NCBI GenBank assembly: GCA_965262875.1
Contig: OZ253569.1
Location: 434,001-498,000 of the forward strand
Direction: 5' to 3'
Length of the DNA: 64,000 nt
Origin: JBALVT01 sp965262875
GTDB lineage: Bacteria; Pseudomonadota; Gammaproteobacteria; Pseudomonadales; Halieaceae
Shown: positions 34,655 to 44,325 of the stretch, piece by piece
How positions within the stretch are numbered: the first letter of the stretch is position 1
Layout of the letters: each line of letters opens with the position of its first letter
The notes under the pieces: generated by a model
Databases searched by the model: none
The model's input: the letters and a program-made list of their open reading frames with translations, nothing else
Told to the model about the DNA's origin: nothing
Made by a program: the position numbers and the translations under genes

Positions 34655-35812
34655 CTACGACCAAACGCGCCTATACAGATCAACGATATCCGCCGCCACG
34701 GGTATCAGAGGATTGTTACCTGGAGAACCAGAAGCCAGGGCTTGATCAGCCATCAAATCCACGGATTCAAACCATGCGGCCTCGTCTATTCCATACTCTT
34801 TGGGAGTTGGTACTGACAAATCCAGGTTCAACTGCCGCAGTGCGCCGACCAACTTTTCCAACGCAATCGTGTCGGTGTCTGAACCCTCCGCCATTCCCAT
34901 GTGCCGTGCGCAGTGGGCGTAACGCTCAGGAGCACCTGTGACCGACCAGGCGGTAATTTCCGGCAACAACATCGCGTTACTCAGGCCGTGGGGAACATGG
35001 TACAGGGCGCCAATAGGGCGGCTCATGCCATGTATTAATGTCACCGATGCATTGGAGAAAGCGATACCCCCCTGGGTAGCGGCCAACATCATTGCCTCTC
35101 GCGCCTCGCGATTGTCGGGCTCCGCGCAGGCCGTTCGTATATTGAGATAAATACTGCGCATGGCAGTCAACGCAATACTGTCTGTGAAAGGGTTCGCCTT
35201 GCGGCTGACATAGGCCTCAAGTGCGTGGCATAAACTATCGATTCCCGTATCTGCGGTGAGCCGATAGGGCATAGTCAGGGTCAGCTCATAGTCTACAAGA
35301 GCGGCCACCGGCATCAGACCCAGCCCCATACAGAGCATTTTTTCCTGTGAACTCGTGTCGGTAATAATCGCCACACGCGTCACTTCAGAACCCGTGCCAG
35401 CCGTCGTGGGTATCGCCACAATCGGCAAGCCACTGTCTATTTGATGAGGTACTTTGTAATCGCTTATTTTGCCTGTCAGCGTTGCCATGGCCGCTACAGC
35501 CTTGGCTGTATCCATAGAACTACCACCGCCCAGAGCCACCACTCCATCAAAATCGCCAGCACGTAAAATAGACAGAGCCTCATCGAGACAGTCTGTAGTT
35601 GGGTCAGGTACGCACCGATCAAACAGGCCGTAGACAATGTCCGCTTCTTTAAGCTTCGACTCAAGGCCCGCACAATAACCCTGTTGCACCATAAACGCAT
35701 CGGTGACCAACAGCGGCCGCTCAACACCCAGCTCACGCAAAGTGGCAACCAGCTGGCGACTGGCGCCCGCGCCAACACGCAAAATTCGAGGAAGATTGAT
35801 GTTAGCGCTCAT
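34655..35812 (-). CDS. iron-containing alcohol dehydrogenase
   Basis: A 385-residue group III (Fe) alcohol dehydrogenase. The NAD-binding GGGSSMDTAKA lies at about 96-106. The metal-site histidines are in SLCHALEAYVS and ALYHVPHGLSNA, with a further HGMSRP segment. The substrate cannot be inferred: family members act on butanol, lactaldehyde, propanediol and others. The downstream FKBP gene is 18 bp away on the same strand. Confidence 0.92.
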   Translation of the reverse strand: MSANINLPRILRVGAGASRQLVATLRELGVERPLLVTDAFMVQQGYCAGLESKLKEADIVYGLFDRCVPDPTTDCLDEALSILRAGDFDGVVALGGGSSMDTAKAVAAMATLTGKISDYKVPHQIDSGLPIVAIPTTAGTGSEVTRVAIITDTSSQEKMLCMGLGLMPVAALVDYELTLTMPYRLTADTGIDSLCHALEAYVSRKANPFTDSIALTAMRSIYLNIRTACAEPDNREAREAMMLAATQGGIAFSNASVTLIHGMSRPIGALYHVPHGLSNAMLLPEITAWSVTGAPERYAHCARHMGMAEGSDTDTIALEKLVGALRQLNLDLSVPTPKEYGIDEAAWFESVDLMADQALASGSPGNNPLIPVAADIVDLYRRVWS

Positions 35813-35830
35813 GGCAGACTCCAGGGTCGA

Positions 35831-36463
35831 CTATTGAATTTCGATCAAATGAATTTCAAAGACCAAGGCAGTATTGGGCGGAATTGAGTCGCCCGCACCC
35901 TGCTCTCCATAAGCCAAATTCGGCGGAGAGGCGATGCGCCATTTGTCTCCAACGCTCATCAGTTGCAGCGCTTCCGTCCAGGCGGCAATCACCTGGTTGA
36001 CGCCAAAGGTTGCGGGTTCACCGCGATCAACTGAACTGTCAAAAATGGTGCCATCGACCAAAGTACCGTGATAGTGCGTCACCACCGTAGATTCTCCCGT
36101 TGGGCTGGCACCACCGCTGCCAGCTTCCAACACCTCGTACTGCAAACCGCTGGCCGTCGTAGTGACCTCTTCGCGCTCTGCATTGGCGGTCATGAACTGC
36201 TCTGCCAATTGGGCCCGTTTACCCGCCATTTCCGCGTCTTTGGCCTTTTGCTTATCCTGCACAGCCTGGTAGCTTGGGTTTAACTCCTCATCGGACATCT
36301 CGGCCTGTTGATGAATAAACCAGTGCTGAATGCCTGCCAGCACAGCGTTGACATCCATACCTTCGAATTTGTTGCGCAACATCTGGTCACCAAATTGAAG
36401 ACCAAAGCCGTAGCTGACTTTCTGTTCATCCGTGCTTAATTCAATCTCTGGGAGTAGTGCCAT
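35831..36463 (-). CDS. FKBP-type peptidyl-prolyl cis-trans isomerase
   Basis: A 210-residue FklB-like prolyl isomerase. An N-terminal helical dimerisation domain (about 1-95, QKVSYGFGLQFGDQMLRNKF) is followed by the FKBP domain (ASGLQYEVLEAG, VVTHYHGTLVDGTIFDSS, LAYGEQGAGDSIPPNTALVFEIHLI). There is no signal peptide, so it is predicted cytosolic. Confidence 0.93.
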   Translation of the reverse strand: MALLPEIELSTDEQKVSYGFGLQFGDQMLRNKFEGMDVNAVLAGIQHWFIHQQAEMSDEELNPSYQAVQDKQKAKDAEMAGKRAQLAEQFMTANAEREEVTTTASGLQYEVLEAGSGGASPTGESTVVTHYHGTLVDGTIFDSSVDRGEPATFGVNQVIAAWTEALQLMSVGDKWRIASPPNLAYGEQGAGDSIPPNTALVFEIHLIEIQ

Positions 36464-36523
36464 GTAAAATATCCGTTATGCTTCGTAAAAAAAGAGACGC
36501 GCACTTTATCATAGGAGAGCAAA

Positions 36524-37114
36524 ATGACCGAGGCCGCAGGCGACATTCTCAATTTCTGGTTCGGAGCTCTGGACGAACAAGGGGTCTGCAACCCGCAGCA
36601 GCAATCTCTCTGGTTTAAATCCAGCGCAGACACAGATCAACACTGCAAAGATGCATTTGGAACTTATGTTGAGCAGGCTATCCAGGGTAAGCTGGATGAT
36701 TGGGCCGAGTCGGATGAAGGTTTGGTGGCGCTTGTACTCCTTCTCGATCAGTTTCCCCGCAATATCTACTGCGGCACACCGGCGGCATTCTCCGGCGACT
36801 CCCGGGCATTGAAACTGGCGCAACTCGCCATTTCGAGCAGTCAGTACCAGCGCCTCCCAGCCATACACCAACTGTTTTTATGCCTTCCGCTGGAACACAG
36901 CGAGAATCTGGGTGTTCAGGAACAGTGTGTTGCGCTAGTGAAGGAGCTGGCCGAGACCTCGGCCCACGAAATGTTTAGCGGCTTCACCCGCTACGCCGTC
37001 GCTCATCATGACGTCATCGCCCAATTCGGGCGGTTTCCGCATCGCAACGCCATTCTAGGGCGTGAATCGACACCCCAAGAGCTCGAATACGTGGCGGTGC
37101 ACGGAGGGTTTTAA
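36524..37114 (+). CDS. DUF924 family protein
   Basis: A 196-residue protein of the DUF924 family, all-helical and TPR-like, of unknown function. Characteristic segments are ILNFWFGALDE at the N-terminus, LVLLLDQFPRNIYCGTPAAFSGD in the middle and FGRFPHRNAILGRESTPQE near the end. AGGAG lies before the ATG. It converges with the NUDIX gene, overlapping by 4 bp. Confidence 0.9.
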   Translation: MTEAAGDILNFWFGALDEQGVCNPQQQSLWFKSSADTDQHCKDAFGTYVEQAIQGKLDDWAESDEGLVALVLLLDQFPRNIYCGTPAAFSGDSRALKLAQLAISSSQYQRLPAIHQLFLCLPLEHSENLGVQEQCVALVKELAETSAHEMFSGFTRYAVAHHDVIAQFGRFPHRNAILGRESTPQELEYVAVHGGF

Positions 37115-37695
37115 CGAGGTAACTGGGATACGGGTAAAAACTCATAGTGAGTCTCGGTCATCTGCGCGTGCCAGACACCGAAGCGCCCGCTATCTAAGTC
37201 GGCGTAGGCCTGAACAATAGAATCATTGACCTCGGGATAAGCGACTTCACCCCAGGGGCACTCTTCCTTGGAAAAATATCGACAGTCCCGGGCCTCAACA
37301 CCCGGATTGCAGTAATCGGTGTCAACCGTGGCACGAAAAGCCACATAAACCTGGTTGATGAAGGTAATTGTGCCCGTCATATATAAGTGCATTTGATCGG
37401 GCGGGATTAGAACCCCGGTTTCCTCCTGCAACTCTCTGGCTGCGCCTTCCGCCAGGGTCTCTCCACTTTCGAGAAAACCTCCGGGAATAGCCCATAAACC
37501 CCGCTGCGGTTCGAGTTCGCGCTGCACCCAGAGCAGGCGTGGACCGCTGGCGACAAAGCAGGTGACAACAATCATGGGGTGGTCGTAATGGCGGGACTTG
37601 CATTGCTCGCAGTACCAGTGATTGCGCTCTTGCCCCGCAATCTGGTGTCGCTTGAGGCCCGCGGAGCAATCCGGGCAAAAATTAAAGGCTGCCAT
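37111..37695 (-). CDS. NUDIX hydrolase with zinc ribbon (NudC-like)
   Basis: A 194-residue hydrolase. An N-terminal zinc ribbon (CPDC and CEQC, about 7-35) precedes a NUDIX domain with the full box GGFLESGETLAEGAARELQEETGV. The layout is like NADH pyrophosphatase NudC without its N-terminal domain. Substrates may be NAD(H) or other nucleoside diphosphates. The start at 37695 keeps the complete ribbon; a nine-residue-longer form would need TTG. Confidence 0.88.
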   Translation of the reverse strand: MAAFNFCPDCSAGLKRHQIAGQERNHWYCEQCKSRHYDHPMIVVTCFVASGPRLLWVQRELEPQRGLWAIPGGFLESGETLAEGAARELQEETGVLIPPDQMHLYMTGTITFINQVYVAFRATVDTDYCNPGVEARDCRYFSKEECPWGEVAYPEVNDSIVQAYADLDSGRFGVWHAQMTETHYEFLPVSQLPR

Positions 37696-37821
37696 CGCAC
37701 ACTCACTGCAAAGTTGGAACAAACAGAGAAACTTTCGGGCTCACTCTCAAAAAAAAGACCTTATCAGTTTGATTGCGCGCAGGCTATGCTTGCATCGATT
37801 CGATCCAGCTAAGAGAACCCT

Positions 37822-39108
37822 ATGAGCGAACGAGATTTAAAAGTGCAGTTGTTGCTGACAGGCAATGAAATTATGAGCGGCGATACGGTAGATTCCAATT
37901 CTGCGCTCATTGCCCAGCGCCTCTCCGAACTGGCCCTGGGTGTCTACCGCAAAGTGACCGTGGGAGATGATGTGCCACTACTGTGCGAAGAACTGGCTGC
38001 GATGGCATCCGCTTCCGACGTGATCATTGTGAATGGAGGGCTAGGCCCAACCGTCGATGATATGACGGCGGAAGTAGTAGCTGCCGCAGCAGGAGTGGCC
38101 ATCGAGGAACACCCCCAAGCCGTGGCCCACCTGGAGAGCTGGTGTGCTAAGCGCAATTTGACTCTCAATGCAGCGAACCATAAGCAGGCGATGCTACCCG
38201 CTGGTGCCAAGCTCATAGACAACCCCATTGGCAGCGCAGTGGGTTTCGAAGTGCAAATTGGTGACTGCCGGGTCATGTGCACACCGGGCGTGCCCAGTGA
38301 GCTGATCGCAATGATGGACTTGATCGTTGAGGACCTGGGACAAAAACTGCAGCGCCCTGCGCAGCGAAACATTATTCGCCTGCAGACTTTTGGCCTGGGG
38401 GAATCGACGGCACAACAGATGATTTCTGACCAATTGAAGGATTGGCCGGAGGCCGTGGACCTGGGCTTTCGGGCGGGCGCCCCGCAAATGGAAATCAAAT
38501 TGACGATTGACGATAACGCATCGATTGATGCCCAACAGCATTGTAAAACGCAACTTGAAAGCCTTTTTGGTGACCACATCATCGGCGAAGGCGACACGCT
38601 TTTGGCAGAGCGCGTACTGCAGCTGCTGAGCGAACGGGGAAAAACAGTCACCACCGCAGAATCGTGCACCGGTGGGCTAATCGCCAGTATGCTAACTCGA
38701 ATTCCAGGAGCTTCCAGCGGCTTTCACGGAGGTTTCGTTACCTATGAAAACGAAATAAAACACAGCTTGCTAGGTGTTGAGCGGGAGTCCCTGCTGAGTG
38801 AAGGAGCAGTCAGCGAAACCGTCGTAAGACAGATGGCAAAGGGGGCGATGGAAAAAACCGGCGCCGACTATGCCATTGCCGTGTCTGGCATTGCGGGTCC
38901 CGAAGGCGGCACTGATGAAAAGCCTGTTGGGACTGTTTGGTTGGCGTGGGGGAGCCCCGAAGACATACGCACCAGGTGTCTGTGCTGGCCGGTGGAACGC
39001 ACACTGTTTCAGACCATGGTGGCGGCGGCAGGGCTGGATATGATCCGCCGGATCTTACTGGGTATCGACGAGGAGCCCAGGTACTTTGCCCAAAGACGAG
39101 CTAAATAG
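37822..39108 (+). CDS. cinA: CinA family nicotinamide-nucleotide amidohydrolase
   Basis: A 428-residue two-domain protein. The N-terminal MoCF/CinA domain (about 5-175; NGGLGPTVDDMTAEVVA) is followed by a linker and a C-terminal CinA/PncC deamidase domain (TTAESCTGGLIASMLTRIPG, VSGIAGPEGGTDEKPVGTVW). The C-terminal domain deamidates NMN in pyridine-nucleotide recycling. The full-length form differs from the short PncC common in enterobacteria. Confidence 0.94.
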   Translation: MSERDLKVQLLLTGNEIMSGDTVDSNSALIAQRLSELALGVYRKVTVGDDVPLLCEELAAMASASDVIIVNGGLGPTVDDMTAEVVAAAAGVAIEEHPQAVAHLESWCAKRNLTLNAANHKQAMLPAGAKLIDNPIGSAVGFEVQIGDCRVMCTPGVPSELIAMMDLIVEDLGQKLQRPAQRNIIRLQTFGLGESTAQQMISDQLKDWPEAVDLGFRAGAPQMEIKLTIDDNASIDAQQHCKTQLESLFGDHIIGEGDTLLAERVLQLLSERGKTVTTAESCTGGLIASMLTRIPGASSGFHGGFVTYENEIKHSLLGVERESLLSEGAVSETVVRQMAKGAMEKTGADYAIAVSGIAGPEGGTDEKPVGTVWLAWGSPEDIRTRCLCWPVERTLFQTMVAAAGLDMIRRILLGIDEEPRYFAQRRAK

Positions 39109-39163
39109 TTGCAAAGTTACTCGGCTACGTTCTGAGAAACTAGCGCCCATCCGGAGGGCCGCT

Positions 39164-39187
39164 GCCCGGGAGGCCGGCCTCCCGGGC
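39164..39187. terminator. 24-bp GC-rich palindrome after cinA
   Basis: A perfect palindrome (GCCCGGGAGGCC and its inverse) between convergent cinA and the lipocalin-like gene. No T tract follows on either strand, so a bidirectional terminator role is only a guess; it is the one strong stem in that spacer. Confidence 0.4.
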
Positions 39188-39224
39188 CGTACTCGCTGCG
39201 ACTGCTCTTCCTGAAGCGCACTAG

Positions 39225-40891
39225 CTAGTGCCTATCCATAAATGGATGTTTTTCTTAAAAACATCCTGTTTTGACTTTCCCGTTCCGGCTCGGAATTCTG
39301 CCGGCCATAAACTGACTGGAACCGTCACTTTATACCTTGTTTTCCTGAGTTTTTCCCGTAGATTTCCGCTGCACTGCCCATAAGCCTACAGATATTTCTC
39401 AACCGGAACCACCGTTGATTTTAGCCGGAGTCGAGTCTCGCCAAACGCATCAAGTTGTAGCTCAGAACCGATGTCCAGACATAAGCTTTAAAACCATCAA
39501 GACCTTTCCAGTTTGACTTCGTTGCGCCAAAGGCTCGTTTTAATTCCGAGATATTCCCTTCGACGCCCGCCCGGAAATTGCGCAATTGAGTAAACGTTTT
39601 TGATTTGACGCCCATGGCATGAAGCGATAAACCGACAGGCTTATTGAAGACCGTCCGCTTAACACCCAGCGCCCTTCCCTTTATCACGTTTTCCTGGCTG
39701 GCATAGCCACCATCAGCCACTACCGAATGGGGCAGGCGGTGCAGCTTCGACCGGTGAAAATGTAGAACCGGCATAAATAAGCTGCTATCTGCAGGGTTCC
39801 CTTTTTCAATAGCCAGGTACGTGATGAACCCGCTTCTCTCACTGCTCAAATTTATCTTATGGCCATATTGAACGTCTCGAAACCCCTTGACGATAATATC
39901 GGTGTGGGACTCAAATAGACTCACGACTTTCTCTGATGAGTGGACGCCCTCTCCTTGGATGACGCGGCGCTCTGTTTGGTTGATGACCCTCAGTGTCAAA
40001 TCTCTGTATTGCTTTATCTGACTTAGCCACAATTTCTTTTTGTCAGATTCACAGGAGCCCACTTCTACGGTTTCCAGTCCCCGACCCACTTGCTTCAGTA
40101 CAATTCTGACAATCTGCAATAATTTTGGATAAAGTACTTCTTTTCTAGCATTTTTTGCATTAAAAATCTGAAATGCCAACGACTTCGAAGATTTGCGCTG
40201 GTCCGTAAAGCGAATTTTTACTCCAGTGATATTTTTACTTTTCATCAGCAGGCGACTAAGTACTCGAACGCCATCATTCAGGAGTTGGCTGTCACTGGGT
40301 GGCGCAATATTACTGGCGACAACCGTGCTATCGATGCGTAATTTTTCCATCGATAGTATGCCTGCTTTAAGCCAACTGACAGAGAGGGTCTCATGCACTT
40401 TTTCCAGCGTTTCTGGCCTGATACTCCGTATAGTTGACTGTAGCCCAGATCGACTGGGCATTGTTGTGGCAGGCAGCCGGGCAAAAGTACGGTAGGTCAT
40501 TGAGTCCGACAAATTAAATGCCAATTGCTCGTAGCTGACGCGCAACAGTTGCTTCAAGAGCATGCATCGAAAAATGGTTTCAACTGTTAAACCCGATCGA
40601 CCTACCTTGGATAGCGATGCATCAATGAGGTCGTCGGCGACCAGAAGTAGTATTTCTGGATGTTGATCCAGTCGGTTTGATAGCGCCCGAAGTTGGGTCC
40701 CAAATTCGTGTTTTGAGTAGTTTTCAAATATACTTGCCTGAGCAATGCGGGTCTCTCGCATGCGGAATCCTCTTGGTTTTTTTGTTTTTTGTTCACACCT
40801 TAAACTTAACAAATTCAAGAGGATTTTTTAATACCTTGCGAAAAATATTCCTTATATTTCAATGGATTGAAAGTTTATGGATAGGCACTAG
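39225..40891 (-). mobile_element. ISNCY-type insertion sequence
   Basis: A 1667-bp element with perfect 18-bp ends (CTAGTGCCTATCCATAAA at 39225-39242 and its inverse at 40874-40891). CTAG duplications lie at 39221-39224 and 40892-40895. One complete transposase gene on the minus strand. The right CTAG copy is also the left target duplication of the next element. Confidence 0.9.
39421..40761 (-). CDS. ISNCY-type transposase
   Basis: A 446-residue DDE transposase. The start at 40761 (MRETRIAQASIF) is chosen because AGAGGA lies just before it; a 19-residue-longer form lacks a site. N-terminal DLIDASLSKVGRSGLTVETIFRCMLLKQ and MPSRSGLQSTIRSIRPETLE resemble the ISNCY group. The catalytic region shows KLRIDSTVVASN, VVADGGYAS and RAGVEGNISELKRAFG (D, D, E). 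Family name given with moderate certainty. Confidence 0.82.
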   Translation of the reverse strand: MRETRIAQASIFENYSKHEFGTQLRALSNRLDQHPEILLLVADDLIDASLSKVGRSGLTVETIFRCMLLKQLLRVSYEQLAFNLSDSMTYRTFARLPATTMPSRSGLQSTIRSIRPETLEKVHETLSVSWLKAGILSMEKLRIDSTVVASNIAPPSDSQLLNDGVRVLSRLLMKSKNITGVKIRFTDQRKSSKSLAFQIFNAKNARKEVLYPKLLQIVRIVLKQVGRGLETVEVGSCESDKKKLWLSQIKQYRDLTLRVINQTERRVIQGEGVHSSEKVVSLFESHTDIIVKGFRDVQYGHKINLSSERSGFITYLAIEKGNPADSSLFMPVLHFHRSKLHRLPHSVVADGGYASQENVIKGRALGVKRTVFNKPVGLSLHAMGVKSKTFTQLRNFRAGVEGNISELKRAFGATKSNWKGLDGFKAYVWTSVLSYNLMRLARLDSG

Positions 40892-40895
40892 CTAG

Positions 40896-42492
40896 CAGCC
40901 TGTCGGACTTAACCCAACAACGTCATTATGAGATAATGTGGTCACACTGAAAAGTAACCGGGAATAAGTGATGGCCAATTTTGTAAACGTTGATCGAGAG
41001 ACGGACTATCTATTCCCTCCCTCTATGTCGGACTGGTTACCTGAACACCACCTGGCACGGTTTGTCGTGGAGGTCGTTGATCAGCTCGATCTGTCTGAGC
41101 TCACCCGTCAATATGCCGGGCGTGGATCAAAGGCGCACCATCCAGCGGTCCTACTGAGTTTGCTGATCTACGGTTACGCCACCGGTGTGTTTTCCAGCCG
41201 TAAGATTGAGCGAGCCACCCACGACTCCATTGCGTTTCGCTACCTGGCGGCCAACACGCATCCGGATCACGACACCATAGCGACCTTTCGACGCCGTTTT
41301 TTGCCTCAGCTTGAAGCACTTTTTGTTCAGGTCTTGTTGCTGGCGCGTGAAATGAAGCTCATGAAGCTTGGGCGTATCGCCCTGGATGGCACCAAGATCA
41401 AGGCGAATGCCAGCAAGCATAGGGCGCTTTCTTATGGCCACTTAAAGAAAATCGAAGCACAGCTCAAGGCAGAAGTCAGCGCTCTCACTGCACAGGCAGA
41501 GGCGGCAGATCAAACGCCGGTAGCGGATGGCATGGACATTCCCGCGGAGATTTCCCGGCGCGAAACACGACTTGAGGCACTGGCTGCGGCCAAAGTAAAA
41601 ATTGAAGAACGGGCGCAAGAACGTTTTGAGCGTGAGCAAGCCGAATACCAACAAAAACAAACCCAACGCCAAGCTCAGGATGCTGGAAAAAAGCCCCGGG
41701 GCCGGGAGCCTAAGCCACCGCTTCCCGGCCCTCGAGATAAAGACCAGATGAATTTGACCGATGAAGAGTCGCGTATCATGCCGGTATCTGGCGGCGGCTT
41801 TGAACAGTGCTACAACGCCCAGGCCAGTGTTGACACCGATACAATGCTCGTCGTCAGTACACACATGACACAGGCCCCGAACGACAAACAACAAATAAAG
41901 CCGGCCCTGACAAAGCTGAATACCCTGCCTGAAGAACTGGGCAAGGTGACCGACCTGCTGGCCGATACAGGCTATTTTAGCGGTGATAATGTAAAGGCTT
42001 GCGTAGAGGATAATATCCAGCCTTTACTGGCAGTAGCGCGTGACCACCATCACCCGTGCGTTTTTGATCGGTTTGCCCCTGACGCCCCCACTCCGATAAC
42101 GGATGATCAGGTGAGGCTCATGAAACATCAACTGACGACCCAATCCGGTCGAGCGCTGTACGCATTAAGAAAGCAAACGGTAGAGCCAGTGTTCGGCATC
42201 ATCAAACACGTTATGGGGTTGAGGCAGTTCTCGATGCGAGGTTTGGACAAGGTTGCGGGCGAATGGACGCTGGCGACACTGGCATGGAATGTAAAGCGTA
42301 TGAATGTGCTGAGAATGGCATAATTAAGCGGTCATTTGCCGCATAAATGCCCATTACAGGGCTGGATAAAGGCGTGATGAAGGTTGACGTGGCTGCCCTG
42401 GGACAATCACATCTTCTGCGTGGTGTCCTGACAGCCCTGTAGCACGCTGGAGTATTAAATCGTGCCCGTCAGGAGCTGAGTCCGACAAACTG
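40896..42492 (+). mobile_element. IS1182-family insertion sequence
   Basis: A 1597-bp element. Ends are CAGCCTGTCGGACTT (left) and, inverted at the right, CAGTTTGTCGGACTC (12 of 15 match). CTAG target copies lie at 40892-40895 and 42493-42496. One complete transposase. It abuts the ISNCY-type element, sharing the CTAG between them. Palindromic CTAG targets are known for IS1182 relatives. Confidence 0.88.
40968..42323 (+). CDS. IS1182-family transposase
   Basis: A 451-residue transposase with intact frame. The DUF772-type N-terminus (FPPSMSDWLPEHHLARFVVEVV) and SRKIERATHDSIAFRYLAANTHPDHDTIATFRRR are followed by the DDE core: RIALDGTKIKANASKH (first Asp), LLADTGYFSGDNV (second Asp) and KQTVEPVFGIIKHVMGLRQFSMRG (Glu). 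A Lys/Gln-rich coiled-coil insertion (about 160-250) is normal for the family. Confidence 0.94.
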   Translation: MMANFVNVDRETDYLFPPSMSDWLPEHHLARFVVEVVDQLDLSELTRQYAGRGSKAHHPAVLLSLLIYGYATGVFSSRKIERATHDSIAFRYLAANTHPDHDTIATFRRRFLPQLEALFVQVLLLAREMKLMKLGRIALDGTKIKANASKHRALSYGHLKKIEAQLKAEVSALTAQAEAADQTPVADGMDIPAEISRRETRLEALAAAKVKIEERAQERFEREQAEYQQKQTQRQAQDAGKKPRGREPKPPLPGPRDKDQMNLTDEESRIMPVSGGGFEQCYNAQASVDTDTMLVVSTHMTQAPNDKQQIKPALTKLNTLPEELGKVTDLLADTGYFSGDNVKACVEDNIQPLLAVARDHHHPCVFDRFAPDAPTPITDDQVRLMKHQLTTQSGRALYALRKQTVEPVFGIIKHVMGLRQFSMRGLDKVAGEWTLATLAWNVKRMNVLRMA

Positions 42493-42960
42493 CTAGCTTG
42501 GATCAATAACCAGGTGGTCTTCCTGGACTGCAACTCGATGCCATACCAAAGAGTGAAACCGAGTAACGGTACCCGCCTCATCTTTACCGCTTAGCACCAG
42601 CGTATGACCATCCAGCTCGGCGTGACGCAATTGTTCAGTGCCAGGAAAGTTAGGATTGAGGCTCTGCGCCACATAGTGCAGTACATCGCCATCCGATACC
42701 TTGAACCGCCCCGCATAGTGAAAATAACTGTGATAGGCAGCGGCAGAGATTTCGTCCGGTATCTTGCGCGGGCTCAACCCATCGGGAAAACTGTCTCGGT
42801 CAACGCGATTGATCGCTGCGCTCATCCAACCGTCTTCGCTATACATTAAAAGCCCCTGGGGGTTTTCACCGAATGGATAGCTAAAGTCGTCCCTGTCAGA
42901 GTAGCCAATCGTCCAGGATTCCAGCTGCCAACTTCCTACCAGATCTTGTTTACTTATCAT
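42493..42960 (-). CDS. lipocalin-like domain protein
   Basis: A 155-residue soluble protein resembling the lipocalin-like fold: the N-terminal LVGSWQLESWTIGY strand, GLLMYSEDGWMSAAI, and FHYAGRFKVSDGDVLHYVAQSLNPNFPGTEQLR. The start at 42960 is supported by GGGAGG upstream; an in-frame extension into pdxH is rejected. The stop TAG lies inside the CTAG that the IS1182 element duplicated, so the coding sequence ends exactly at the IS edge yet is complete. Function unknown; it follows pdxH by 32 bp. Confidence 0.82.
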   Translation of the reverse strand: MISKQDLVGSWQLESWTIGYSDRDDFSYPFGENPQGLLMYSEDGWMSAAINRVDRDSFPDGLSPRKIPDEISAAAYHSYFHYAGRFKVSDGDVLHYVAQSLNPNFPGTEQLRHAELDGHTLVLSGKDEAGTVTRFHSLVWHRVAVQEDHLVIDPS

Positions 42961-42992
42961 TTGTCTGTGCCTCCCACACGGATACTCGTCAA

Positions 42993-43634
42993 TCAAGGCT
43001 GCAGTTGCTCGATACTCCACTGCCCAACTTCCTGCGACCGGTAAACGAAACGATCGTGCAATCGATGGGCGCCCCCCTGCCAAAATTCAATGCGATTGGG
43101 AACCACACGATAGCCACCCCAGAAATCCGGGAGAGGAATATCCCCCCCTCCAAATTTATCTTTAATCGCCTCAACCTGTTGCTCCAACGCTTCGCGATTG
43201 GCGATGGGCTGGCTTTGCAGCGATGCCCAGGCTGCCAGCTGACTCTCCCTGGGACGCGATTGGAAGTAACGCTCTGATTCATCGCTCGAGATTTTCTCAA
43301 CCTGCCCTGCCACAATGACCTGACGATCCAATTGATTCCAGGGGAAGTTCACAGACACTCGCGGTTCCGCTTCCATCGCTCGCGCTTTGGCGCTTTGGTA
43401 ATTGCTGTAAAAGACAAAGCCCTCCCTCGACACGCCCTTCAGTAAGACAATACGCTGCCACGGCCTGCCTTCATCACTGCGCGTCGCCAATACCATTGCT
43501 GTGGGATCACGCACTCCGCCTTCAACAGCCTGGTCCAGCCAGAGTTTGAACTGCTCAATAGGGCACGGATTCAACATCTCGCGGGTTAGCCCTGCAGCCA
43601 GATATTCGCGCCTGAAATCCTCGTATTCCACCAT
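42993..43634 (-). CDS. pdxH: pyridoxine/pyridoxamine 5'-phosphate oxidase
   Basis: An FMN enzyme making pyridoxal 5'-phosphate. The 213-residue protein has family signatures RIVLLKGVSREGFVFYSNYQSAKA (phosphate and FMN contacts), VNFPWNQLDRQV, and the C-terminal RVVPNRIEFWQGGAHRLHDRFVY. The length matches the E. coli enzyme. Confidence 0.96.
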   Translation of the reverse strand: MVEYEDFRREYLAAGLTREMLNPCPIEQFKLWLDQAVEGGVRDPTAMVLATRSDEGRPWQRIVLLKGVSREGFVFYSNYQSAKARAMEAEPRVSVNFPWNQLDRQVIVAGQVEKISSDESERYFQSRPRESQLAAWASLQSQPIANREALEQQVEAIKDKFGGGDIPLPDFWGGYRVVPNRIEFWQGGAHRLHDRFVYRSQEVGQWSIEQLQP

Positions 43635-43701
43635 GTGTCCCTGTTAACCTGCCTAAATTCTATAGTAGCGGTCAGTTCCGTCTGAGGCAAAGCACATCAA
43701 T

Positions 43702-44304
43702 ATGGATACGATTCCAATAATTCGCAACGGTGAATTTGATGGTTTGGAGCATCTTGCAGATATTCTGAGCGACAGCTTCGCCACTGATCCAATCATGAAC
43801 TGGGCGATTCCAATGCCTGACCTCTACCCCGATTTTTTCAGATTGATTATCCAGGATATTTATCTGCCCAAAGGAATCGCACACGTAGAAGAAGGCGGCC
43901 GCGGTGCCAGTCTCTGGCTTCCCCCGGGGGAAATCTTTGAGATGCCCCTGCGACTGCGCTTGATAACAATAATACTTCGCCTAATTGCCACAAAAGGCTT
44001 CGCACCGGTAAGGAATATTCGTCAACAAGGTGATTTCTTCTCCCGTTACCACCCCAAGGAGCCGCACTACTATCTGCAGTTCATTGGAGCCCGCCTGCAG
44101 CATCAAGGTTGTGGCGTGGGTTCTGCCTTACTCAAACACGGCACCCGTATCTGTGATGAGGAGCAAATGCCCGCCTATCTTGAAAGCTCCAATATCTTGA
44201 ACGTACCGCTGTATCAACGACACGGATTTGAGGTCATTCACGAAGGCGCAATTCCGAACGGGGGTCCAACCGCCTGGTTTATGTGGCGAGAGCCGCAAAA
44301 GTAA
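43702..44304 (+). CDS. GNAT-family N-acetyltransferase
   Basis: A 200-residue acetyltransferase. The C-terminal half shows YLQFIGARLQHQGCGVGSALLKHG, the acetyl-CoA-binding GNAT motif A (RLQHQGCGVGSAL), followed by LYQRHGFEVI. The N-terminal half has a DSFATDPIMNWAIP segment common in this subgroup. Acceptor unknown. Confidence 0.88.
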   Translation: MDTIPIIRNGEFDGLEHLADILSDSFATDPIMNWAIPMPDLYPDFFRLIIQDIYLPKGIAHVEEGGRGASLWLPPGEIFEMPLRLRLITIILRLIATKGFAPVRNIRQQGDFFSRYHPKEPHYYLQFIGARLQHQGCGVGSALLKHGTRICDEEQMPAYLESSNILNVPLYQRHGFEVIHEGAIPNGGPTAWFMWREPQK

Positions 44305-44325
44305 CTGCCGAATAAAGCATCAGGA

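Noticed and set aside
37944..38669. 241-codon frame opposite cinA
   Set aside because: Ser-rich shadow of the conserved CinA domain; no start site or homology.
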